A stretch of 64,000 nucleotides of DNA from Pontibacter oryzae (GTDB taxonomy: Bacteria; Bacteroidota; Bacteroidia; Cytophagales; Hymenobacteraceae). Shown here piece after piece: positions 16,770 through 23,607 of this stretch. The notes under the pieces were generated by a model that did not search any database, was not told where the DNA came from, and worked only from the letters and a program-made list of their open reading frames with translations. The stretch spans positions 305,768 through 369,767 of the forward strand of contig NZ_QWGE01000005.1 in the NCBI RefSeq assembly GCF_003576375.1, written 5' to 3'. Each line of letters starts with the position of its first letter. Within the stretch, counting starts at the first letter, position 1. The translations under genes were made by a program, and so were the position numbers.

Positions 16770-17930
16770 CTAGCCCAATGCCTGCTCCAGGTCAGCGATA
16801 ATATCTTCGGCGCGTTCTAAGCCCACGGAAATGCGTACCAGGCCGGGCGTGATGCCGGTTGCTGCGCGCTCTTGTTCCGAGAGTTTAGAATGGGTGGTTG
16901 AGGCCGGGTGCGTGGCAATGGTGCGCGTGTCGCCGAGGTTGGCGCTGATGCTGATCATCTGCAGCTTATCGATAAAGGCTTTGGCAGCATCGTAGCCGCC
17001 TTTTACCTGCAGCGTAACAATGCCGCCTCCCATGCGCATCTGCTTTTTGGCCAGTTCATATTGCGGGAAATCCGGTAAAAACGGGTAATTCACTTTCTCC
17101 AGCGCCGGGTTTCCGGATAGCGCCTCTGCCACTTTCAGGGCATTTTCGCAATGCTTCTCTACACGTAGCTGCAGCGTTTCCAAACTCTTGGACAGCACCC
17201 AGGCATTAAACGGCGACATGGCTGGGCCAGTGTGGCGGGCAAAGTATCGCACTTCGGCTATCAGGTCTTTGCGGCCGACGGCAATGCCGCCCAACACGCG
17301 CCCCTGTCCATCGATATATTTGGTGGCCGAGTGCAGCACCAGGTCTGCACCAAAATCAGTAGGGTTCTGCAGCACAGGCGTGGCAAAGCAATTATCCACT
17401 ACCAACAGCAGGTTGTGCTTGCGCTTCAGCTCGCCCAGCCATGCCAGGTCGATCAGTTCCAGCCCCGGATTCGAGGGCGTTTCAATAAGTATGAGTTTGG
17501 TGGCCGGCGTTATCAGACTTTCCCATTCTTCCGGCCTGGCGGCATCGGCATACGTATGGCTGATGCCCCACTTCGGGAAGATTTTCGTGAGCAGCTGGTG
17601 CGTAGACCCGAACAACGACCGCGCGGCCAGCACATGATCGCCGGACTGTAGCAGCGCGGCCAGGCTCCCGAAAATAGCGCCCATACCCGAGGCAAAAGCA
17701 AAGCCATCTTCGGCTTTCTCCAGGTGGCACATCTTCTGTAACAACTCGTCTACGTTTGGGTTGGCATAGCGCGAGTATACCTGGCCCTGCTCCTCTTCGG
17801 CAAACACGGCACGCGCCTGCTCCGCATCATCAAACACAAAACTGGATGTAAAGTACAAAGGCACCGAGTGCTCGCGGTAGTGCGAGCGTTGTGCCTGCAG
17901 GCGTATGGCTTCTGTGGAGTTATCGCTCAT
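16770..17930 (-). CDS. metZ: O-succinyl/O-acetylhomoserine sulfhydrylase
   Basis: 386 residues of the Cys/Met-metabolism PLP-dependent family: YSRYANPNVDELLQKM, GMGAIFGSLAALLQSGD, the PLP lysine in HSATKYIDGQGRVLGG and the C-terminal SVGLERAEDIIADLEQAL. It combines activated homoserine with sulfide to give homocysteine. Its place at the end of the sulfite-reduction operon fits direct use of the sulfide made there. Cystathionine gamma-synthase activity cannot be excluded. The gap to the gene upstream (114 nt) contains the AT-rich repeat ATTCTTAATTCGTAATTC. Confidence 0.88.
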   Translation of the reverse strand: MSDNSTEAIRLQAQRSHYREHSVPLYFTSSFVFDDAEQARAVFAEEEQGQVYSRYANPNVDELLQKMCHLEKAEDGFAFASGMGAIFGSLAALLQSGDHVLAARSLFGSTHQLLTKIFPKWGISHTYADAARPEEWESLITPATKLILIETPSNPGLELIDLAWLGELKRKHNLLLVVDNCFATPVLQNPTDFGADLVLHSATKYIDGQGRVLGGIAVGRKDLIAEVRYFARHTGPAMSPFNAWVLSKSLETLQLRVEKHCENALKVAEALSGNPALEKVNYPFLPDFPQYELAKKQMRMGGGIVTLQVKGGYDAAKAFIDKLQMISISANLGDTRTIATHPASTTHSKLSEQERAATGITPGLVRISVGLERAEDIIADLEQALG

Positions 17931-18044
17931 GTATCGTAATTTTTCCGGATCAGGATTCTCAGGATCAAAGTATAAACAGGATATTCAATATACTTTAAAA
18001 TCACCGACCTCCCCTATTCCAAATTCTTAATTCGTAATTCTTAA

Positions 18045-19574
18045 TTAAAACGGCAATGCCATCACGATCAGGCGCAGGCTGACGATGATAACGACGATGC
18101 CTACAATGATCATCATGGTTTTGACAGGCAGTTTGCGCGCCAGCCGGGCCCCGATGGGTGCCGAGATGGAGCCGCCAAGTATAAGCCCAAGTATAACCTG
18201 CCAGTGCGAAATACCGGCAAACGTAATGAAGGTGGCTGAGCTGGCAATAGACACGAAGAACTCCGCCAGGTTAACCGAGCCAATGGTATACATGGGGTTA
18301 CGGCCCTTGGCAATCAGCGTGGAGGATACGATTGGTCCCCAGCCGCCACCGCCGATAGCATCGAGAAAACCGCCTGCCGTTGCCAGAAAGCCGAGCCGCT
18401 TCACGGGTTTCTTCTTTACCTTCTTGCGCAGCACTTTCCGAAGTATAAGTATGCCCAGCACCAAGGTATAGCCCGCCACGAGTGGTTTAATAACATATAG
18501 GTATTCCTCGAAACTAAACAGCAGGTAAGCCCCAAGTATGGCACCCAGCACGCCCGGTAGCACAATATTCTTGAAGAGCTTGTTGTTCACGTTCCCGAAT
18601 TTCAGGTGCATCCAGCCTGACACGCCGGAGGTAAAGATCTCGGAGGCGTGCACGCTGGCGCTGGCAGCCACGGGGCTCACGCCCACGCTCAGCAGAAACG
18701 TAGTAGCACTTACGCCATAGGCCATGCCAAGTGCCCCATCAATCAGCTGCGCCACAAAACCGGCAAGTATAAACATCAGGATATCGGAGTCGACCTGGCC
18801 GGCCACATCCATGGCAACATTCCCGATAGTCTGAAAAGGAATATAGGTAAAGAGCAGGTGGCCCGTTACCATTAGCGCGATGGCCGAAAACACCGCAACA
18901 AGCACAGACGTGAGGTTAACGCGCGATTTCTTTTTAGGCGCTTCGCTTACCAAACCTTCGGTCAGCTCGTTCAGTTGCTTTACCTTGGCCGCAAAGTCGC
19001 CGTGCAGTTGCTCGCGTATCTTCCCCATTTTGCCCAGCACCTGGTCTATCTCCTCCGGGAAAGCCTCATGCAGCACCTCCTTCACGCGCTTGGCCACCGT
19101 AGGCGATTTGCCGTTGGTGGAAATACCCAGCTTCAGGCTGCCTTTCTGCACCACAGAACCCAGGTAAAAATCGCATTGCTGCGGCGTATCAGCTACGTTG
19201 GTGAGGATTTTTCTGGATTTGGCCAGGTCGCGGATGGCTTTGTTCAGCAGTTTATCATCCGTTGCCACCAGCACCAGGTCTTTTGCCTCCAGGTCATCCT
19301 CCTGAAACTCGCGCACCACCAGCTCTACCTGCGGGTGCTTTGCCGCCAGCGCCCAAATGTCCACGTGAATTTCAGGGGCGACCAGGCGTACCTTGGCTTT
19401 GGGGCTATTGGCAAGTATGGCCGCCAGCTTTTCCAGCCCCACGGCTCCGCCGCCCACCACCAGGGTTTGCAGTTCTTCAAGCTTCAGGAAAACGGGGAAC
19501 AATGGATTGGCCTCGTCGGGTGTTTTAGCGGCAGGTATCGGGGGCAGTGTGTCGCCTCCTAGTGTGTTACTCAT
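18045..19574 (-). CDS. Fusion: siroheme synthase N-domain (precorrin-2 dehydrogenase) + TauE/SafE transporter
   Basis: 509 residues in two parts. Residues about 25-205 match the CysG N-terminal/Met8 domain: FLKLEELQTLVVGGGAVGLEKL is the NAD-binding loop, followed by LTNVADTPQQCDFYLGSVV and the KLGISTNGKSPTVAKRVKE signature. After a basic linker, residues about 222-509 form a TSUP (TauE/SafE) permease with 7-8 hydrophobic segments and FLDAIGGGGWGPIVSS. The first half would oxidise precorrin-2 and insert iron to give siroheme. TSUP proteins often export sulfite or other sulfur compounds. The reading frame is continuous. Confidence 0.88.
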   Translation of the reverse strand: MSNTLGGDTLPPIPAAKTPDEANPLFPVFLKLEELQTLVVGGGAVGLEKLAAILANSPKAKVRLVAPEIHVDIWALAAKHPQVELVVREFQEDDLEAKDLVLVATDDKLLNKAIRDLAKSRKILTNVADTPQQCDFYLGSVVQKGSLKLGISTNGKSPTVAKRVKEVLHEAFPEEIDQVLGKMGKIREQLHGDFAAKVKQLNELTEGLVSEAPKKKSRVNLTSVLVAVFSAIALMVTGHLLFTYIPFQTIGNVAMDVAGQVDSDILMFILAGFVAQLIDGALGMAYGVSATTFLLSVGVSPVAASASVHASEIFTSGVSGWMHLKFGNVNNKLFKNIVLPGVLGAILGAYLLFSFEEYLYVIKPLVAGYTLVLGILILRKVLRKKVKKKPVKRLGFLATAGGFLDAIGGGGWGPIVSSTLIAKGRNPMYTIGSVNLAEFFVSIASSATFITFAGISHWQVILGLILGGSISAPIGARLARKLPVKTMMIIVGIVVIIVSLRLIVMALPF

Positions 19575-19586
19575 TTATACTTCTTT

Positions 19587-20423
19587 TTATACTTGCTCAG
19601 AAACCAGTTCCTGCTGCTGTTGCAGCGCCAGGGTATAGCGCAGGGCGGGATGGTAGTTTACCACTTCGCCGATCACGATAATGGCAGGTGCGCCAAGGCC
19701 CTTGCTGGCCACACGCGCCACTATGTTGTGCACGTTGCCCAAAGCTATCTTTTCGTCGGGCAGCGAGCCGTTCTGGATAACAGCCACCGGTGTGTCGGCT
19801 TTGCCGGCCGCGGTGAATATCTCTGAAATTTCCGCTAATTTACTCACTCCCATCAGAATAATCACGGTGGCGTTTGACTGGGCTGCCAAGGCCACGTCTG
19901 CCGAAATCTCTCCGGAGCTGGTTGTGCCAGTTATCACCCAAAAGCTTTCGTTAATGCCGCGCACCGTAAGAGGCACCTGCTGCAGTTCCGGCACTGCAAT
20001 AGCGCTGGAAATACCCGGCACCACCTGTGTCTGGATGTTAAACGCGTCGGCATGTGCTAGTTCCTCGTAGCCGCGCCCGAACACAAACGAGTCGCCGCCC
20101 TTCAGGCGCACCACGTGGCCATAAGTAAAGGCAAAATCTACGATCAGGTTGTTAATTTCGTCCTGCCTGAGGTGGTGCGCCCCAGCACGCTTGCCCACAA
20201 AAATCTTAGGCACATCGGTGGGGGCATGCTTTAGCAGCTCCGGGTTCACCAGCGCATCATAGAGCACGGCATCCGCCTGCTGCAGCGCCTTCACTCCTTT
20301 CAGCGTAATCAGGTCTTCGGCGCCAGGTCCGGCTCCTACCAGTGTCAGTTTTGGTACTCTATACTTTGCTGCGCTCAATGCCTTGCTAGCCGCGCTTCCT
20401 ATTTCTTTTCTTCTTGATGCCAT
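19587..20423 (-). CDS. cobA: Uroporphyrinogen-III C-methyltransferase
   Basis: 278 residues. The SAM-binding GAGPGAEDLITLKG follows an N-terminal extension of about 25 residues; RLKGGDSFVFGRGYEE and VVPGISSAIAVPELQQVPLTVRG are classic SUMT motifs. It makes precorrin-2 from uroporphyrinogen III, the first step to siroheme, which the neighbouring fusion completes for the sulfite reductase upstream. Separate CobA and Met8-like genes replace a single trifunctional CysG. Only 12 nt lie before the next gene. Confidence 0.94.
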   Translation of the reverse strand: MASRRKEIGSAASKALSAAKYRVPKLTLVGAGPGAEDLITLKGVKALQQADAVLYDALVNPELLKHAPTDVPKIFVGKRAGAHHLRQDEINNLIVDFAFTYGHVVRLKGGDSFVFGRGYEELAHADAFNIQTQVVPGISSAIAVPELQQVPLTVRGINESFWVITGTTSSGEISADVALAAQSNATVIILMGVSKLAEISEIFTAAGKADTPVAVIQNGSLPDEKIALGNVHNIVARVASKGLGAPAIIVIGEVVNYHPALRYTLALQQQQELVSEQV

Positions 20424-20431
20424 TTTTTTTA

Positions 20432-20504
20432 AATTTTGAATGAGTGAATGTGTGATTGAGTGATTTCCTCATTCATTTATTCACTCAATCAGTGATTCAA
20501 AATT
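20432..20504. repeat. Imperfect palindromic intergenic repeat overlapping the sulfite reductase stop
   Basis: AATTTTGAAT (20432-20441) pairs with ATTCAAAATT (20495-20504), and TGATTGAGTGA (20453-20463) pairs with TCACTCAATCA (20481-20491). The right side includes the last codons and stop of the sulfite reductase gene. It is related to the sequence before cysD. Confidence 0.6.
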
Positions 20505-22582
20505 GAATTTTGTCTGTACCGGGTTGCGTCCTGAAGGAACAGTAGCGCCTGGGCCAGGTAGTCTTGTGCAAAAGCTTTGGAAGGCTCCTGCTTGTTTATT
20601 GCCAGCACGTTGCTCTTGAAGTCGGTTTCGAAAGTGAAAAGGCCTGTCTCTACAAAGTGCGTATCAAACTCCTGCAGGATGCTGTGCTGCGTGTTGGTGC
20701 TCACGTTTTTATCCAGCAGCAGCGCCTTGGCGGTGCTCACAAAAGCGGCATAGCCATAGTATAGCGCATCGGCAAAACGCTTCTCCTTGAAGGCTTCGCC
20801 GGCCCACTCCAGTTTTTCGTCGGCCTCATACAGCAGCGTAGCTACCAGGTCTATCATCACGCCGGCGCACTCGCCCACGCCAATCGCCGGCTGAAAACCG
20901 TCTTCGTGGCCCCAGTCAATAAAATCGTCTGGGGTTAAGGTGCTTAGGTCTGTGAGCGGCTTTAGCAGTTGGTAAAAGTAATCCTTGCCATTGCGGTCGT
21001 AGTAAGCGTTAAATCGCTCGGCTTCGTGCTTGTTTGCCAGGTAATCGTTCAGCACGTAGCGCAGCACCTCGGGGCCGCGCTTGCTCGGCACTTTCAGGAG
21101 TTTCTGCGCAATGCGCCCTTCGCCGTTCGCCACTGTTCCGCCGCCCAACAGCACCTGCAGCGCCGGCACCACGCTTTTCCCGCTTTTCAAGGAAGACCCA
21201 TGGAAGCCTAAGTTAGCCATGCCATGCTGCCCGCAGGAGTTCATACAGCCGCTGATCTTTATTTTGATATCGGTGTTGAAGAGCATCTGCGGGTATTCGG
21301 AAACGATAACCTGCTCCAGCACTTTGGTGATGTTGGTACTGTTTGAGATGCCCAGGTTACAGGTATCGGTGCCGGGGCATGTCGTGATGTCGGCCAGGCT
21401 ATTGTAGCCGGGTTCGGCAAGGCCAAGTGCATCCAGTGTTGCAAAGAAGTATGGCAGTGCCTCCTCTCGCACAAATTTCAGGAGTAAGTTCTGGCCTTGC
21501 GTTACGCGCAGTTCATCGGCGGCAAAGCCTTGCACCAGTGGTACCAGCGCACGCGCCGTATCGCTGCTGATGTCGCCGATCTGCACTTTTATGTACACGC
21601 CGAAGTAACCGTCCTGCTTTTGCCGGAACACGTTTGTTTTCAGCCACTTTTCATACTTGTCGGTGTCCTCGATCACGAAGTCCGGTATTTCGGTGGCAGG
21701 TGGCGGCGCAGGCGTGAAATCTATACTTTGATCCACCGGAAAGCTTTGTGCTTTAAGCGCTTTATACTCTTCGTTAACCAGGCGCAGCACTTCCTCCAGC
21801 CCAAGTTTGGCAATCAGGTATTTAAAACGGGCCTTGTTCCGGTTGTTTCGCTCGCCGTAACGGTCGAAAATGCGCAGCACGCCCTCAATGAAAGGAATTA
21901 CCTGATCATCGGGCAGAAACTCAAAAGCAGTATGCGCCAGCGCCGGTTGTGCTCCCAAGCCGCCGCCAATCATCACTTTAAAGCCACGCGCGCCATCTTG
22001 AATTTTAGGTATAAAGCCCAAATCGTGCATGTAGGAAAGGGCCGTATCTGCGTCGCTGGACGAAAACGACATTTTAAACTTGCGGCCCATTTCCTGGCAA
22101 ATCGGGTTGCGCAGAAAATAGCGAAAGGTGGCATCCGCGTACGGCGACACATCGAAAGGCTCGTTCGGGTCGATGCCCGCCTCGGGCGAGGCCGTTACGT
22201 TGCGCACGGTGTTTCCGCAGGCTTCGCGCAGTGTAATATCGTCCTGCTCCAGTTTGGCCCAAAGCTCGGGCGTGCGGTCTAGGCTCACGTAATGGATCTG
22301 GATGTCTTGGCGCGTGGTCAGGTGGAGGTTACCCGTGGAGTACTCGTCGGAGATGGCGGCGATGCGCAGCAACTGCTGGGTGCTTAGCTTGCCAAAGGGC
22401 AGTTTGATGCGCACCATCTGCACGCCCAACTGCCGCTGGCCGTAAACGCCGCGCGCCAGGCGCAGGCTCTTGAATTTATCTTCCTGAAGCTTACCTTCGC
22501 GGTAGAGCCGGATCTTCTTTTCCAGCTCGATGATATCCTTTTCAACAAGTGGGTTTTCTAGTTCTGTTCTGAAACTTTGCAT
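20489..22582 (-). CDS. Ferredoxin-type sulfite (nitrite) reductase with C-terminal HEPN-like domain
   Basis: 697 residues from the ATG at 22582 (MQSFRTELENP). An open frame extends upstream to 22744, but it runs through the leader elements and lacks homology-like sequence. Two nitrite/sulfite-reductase half-repeats are present, with siroheme/[4Fe-4S] ligands in TCPGTDTCNLG and GCMNSCGQHG. The operon (SAM riboswitch, cobA, siroheme synthase, metZ) argues for sulfite rather than nitrite. The last 120 residues or so (LLYEADEKLEWAGEAFKEKR, then YYGYAAFVSTAKALLL) form a helical HEPN-like module absent from plant or cyanobacterial Sir. Confidence 0.9.
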   Translation of the reverse strand: MQSFRTELENPLVEKDIIELEKKIRLYREGKLQEDKFKSLRLARGVYGQRQLGVQMVRIKLPFGKLSTQQLLRIAAISDEYSTGNLHLTTRQDIQIHYVSLDRTPELWAKLEQDDITLREACGNTVRNVTASPEAGIDPNEPFDVSPYADATFRYFLRNPICQEMGRKFKMSFSSSDADTALSYMHDLGFIPKIQDGARGFKVMIGGGLGAQPALAHTAFEFLPDDQVIPFIEGVLRIFDRYGERNNRNKARFKYLIAKLGLEEVLRLVNEEYKALKAQSFPVDQSIDFTPAPPPATEIPDFVIEDTDKYEKWLKTNVFRQKQDGYFGVYIKVQIGDISSDTARALVPLVQGFAADELRVTQGQNLLLKFVREEALPYFFATLDALGLAEPGYNSLADITTCPGTDTCNLGISNSTNITKVLEQVIVSEYPQMLFNTDIKIKISGCMNSCGQHGMANLGFHGSSLKSGKSVVPALQVLLGGGTVANGEGRIAQKLLKVPSKRGPEVLRYVLNDYLANKHEAERFNAYYDRNGKDYFYQLLKPLTDLSTLTPDDFIDWGHEDGFQPAIGVGECAGVMIDLVATLLYEADEKLEWAGEAFKEKRFADALYYGYAAFVSTAKALLLDKNVSTNTQHSILQEFDTHFVETGLFTFETDFKSNVLAINKQEPSKAFAQDYLAQALLFLQDATRYRQNSILNH

Positions 22583-22625
22583 GGTAAAGTATGGCTTGGT
22601 AAGCCGCCGAAGCAGCTCCTGTTCT

Positions 22626-22679
22626 GAAAAAATGAATGGCCTTACCCACGTTCTAAATTGTGGGTGTGCGTTAGTGGCC
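22626..22679 (-). terminator. Terminator-like hairpin directly before the sulfite reductase gene
   Basis: On the minus strand GGCC/GGCC (22679-22676 with 22641-22638) encloses ACCCAC/GTGGGT (22665-22660 with 22649-22644). A T6 run (22632-22627) follows. It lies after the second Cys-rich ORF and 44 nt before the enzyme start, so it would act as an attenuator. Confidence 0.6.
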
Positions 22680-22698
22680 GAGAAGTATGGGAGAAACC

Positions 22699-22761
22699 CT
22701 AAAGGGCGCACATAGCCTCTGCTGGCTGGCAACAACAGCAACAATAACAGTGCACAGGCAT
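22699..22761 (-). CDS. Second short Cys-run ORF in the sulfite reductase leader
   Basis: 20 codons from an ATG: MPVHCYCCCCCQPAEAMCAL, so six of residues 5-11 are Cys, with one more near the end. It sits between the first leader peptide and the enzyme gene and is followed by a terminator-like hairpin. The TGT/TGC-rich stretch could also be read as poly-Leu in the frame entering the enzyme. I prefer the Cys frame because the other two leaders use it. It is shorter and less like them, so confidence is lower. Confidence 0.5.
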   Translation of the reverse strand: MPVHCYCCCCCQPAEAMCAL

Positions 22762-22907
22762 GCAGCAGACAGGAGCCGCAGCATTCACAAAGACGGCGGT
22801 ATCAGAAAAACGAAAGTATGAAAATGTAGCTGTACGCATACCAAATTACTGTGCGCCAAGGCCATAGAAGCAAGTATAAGGCTGCATGCTATGGCAATCG
22901 GCACGAA

Positions 22908-22970
22908 ATAAAAACCAGGTAAAGTTGGCCAGAAACTGCGGCAGGCACAGCTCAGGAAATTATGGCCAAT
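22908..22970 (-). terminator. Terminator-like hairpin after the first sulfite reductase leader peptide
   Basis: On the minus strand TTGGCCA (22969-22963) pairs with TGGCCAA (22931-22925), and a T5 run (22915-22911) follows within 10 nt. It starts about 20 nt after the poly-Cys leader stop. The loop is long (31 nt) and could hold alternative pairings. Confidence 0.5.
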
Positions 22971-22988
22971 AAATGATGGGGCTTTCTC

Positions 22989-23108
22989 TTAGCAGAGACA
23001 ACAGCAACAGCAACAACACATCGCTTGAGTAGCGATGGCAGGAATGGAAGCAACTGCGTTTAAAGATGTGGCGCTTCCGGGTGCGAATGTAAAGTGTGTC
23101 GTGCTCAT
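22989..23108 (-). CDS. Poly-cysteine leader peptide upstream of sulfite reductase
   Basis: A 39-codon ORF starting at an ATG 30-40 nt after the riboswitch. The N-terminal part is Ala/Ser/Thr-rich (GSATSLNAVASIPAIATQAM) and the end is seven Cys codons, Leu, Cys and stop. It closely parallels the leader before cysH in length, composition, the C6-7-X-C ending and position after a SAM riboswitch. Ribosome stalling at the Cys run under cysteine shortage would free the downstream RNA from forming the terminator at 22908-22970. Expression is inferred from this repeated architecture. Confidence 0.75.
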   Translation of the reverse strand: MSTTHFTFAPGSATSLNAVASIPAIATQAMCCCCCCCLC

Positions 23109-23134
23109 GGATTTTCTATTTATATTTTCCCTTA

Positions 23135-23216
23135 GTTGGGCAGGATGTGGCACCTTTCCGAAACGGATGGTTGCCAGAGGGTCAGGGAGCCTGTTCTCTC
23201 GCCTCTTCGTCTATAA
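23135..23216 (-). promoter_or_regulatory. SAM-I (S-box) type riboswitch ahead of the sulfite reductase operon
   Basis: Read on the minus strand, the same blocks as at 12364 occur: GAAGAGGCGAGAGA, GGCTCCCTGACCCTC, TGGCAACC and AAAGGTGCCACATCC. The aptamer lies between a predicted promoter and the leader peptide. Boundaries are approximate. Confidence 0.88.
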
Positions 23217-23245
23217 ATCTCTTGCGTTAGCAATCGTATTCAGGG

Positions 23246-23277
23246 CAAATGTAGCAAACAATTTTCTAAAGAAGCAA
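23246..23277 (-). promoter_or_regulatory. Predicted promoter of the sulfite reductase operon
   Basis: On the minus strand TTG (23277-23275), a 21-nt spacer and TACATTTG (23253-23246) match the Bacteroidota consensus. It is placed about 30 nt before the riboswitch. Confidence 0.65.
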
Positions 23278-23607
23278 TACAATACTCTTTTTTGAGTTAA
23301 CGCTTCGTCAAGAAAAGTACGCGCAAAGGATAGAACAGCTTCTGTATGGTTATCACTAAAATGCACATTCGTGCATAAAAATGGCTTTCCTGCGCGGTTT
23401 TGCACTTTTCCAGACCAAACCTCCAAATATTACTACTAAATACTGATCGGGCTCAAGTGGCTATTCATATAGAAATGAGTTGCATTAGTATAATCTGTTT
23501 TAGCGGTAGAAAATTGCTTAGTTACTTTGTCATGTGGAGAATGGGAGCACGCTGGCCGAGAGAGTTATTTCTGGCATAACGCCTTACAACGCACTAAAAC
23601 AAAAACT

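Noticed and set aside
22583..22744. N-terminal extension of the sulfite reductase (poly-Leu start)
   Set aside because: It begins with TTG in the TGT/TGC repeat, crosses a terminator-like hairpin, and the family-like sequence begins at the ATG at 22582.
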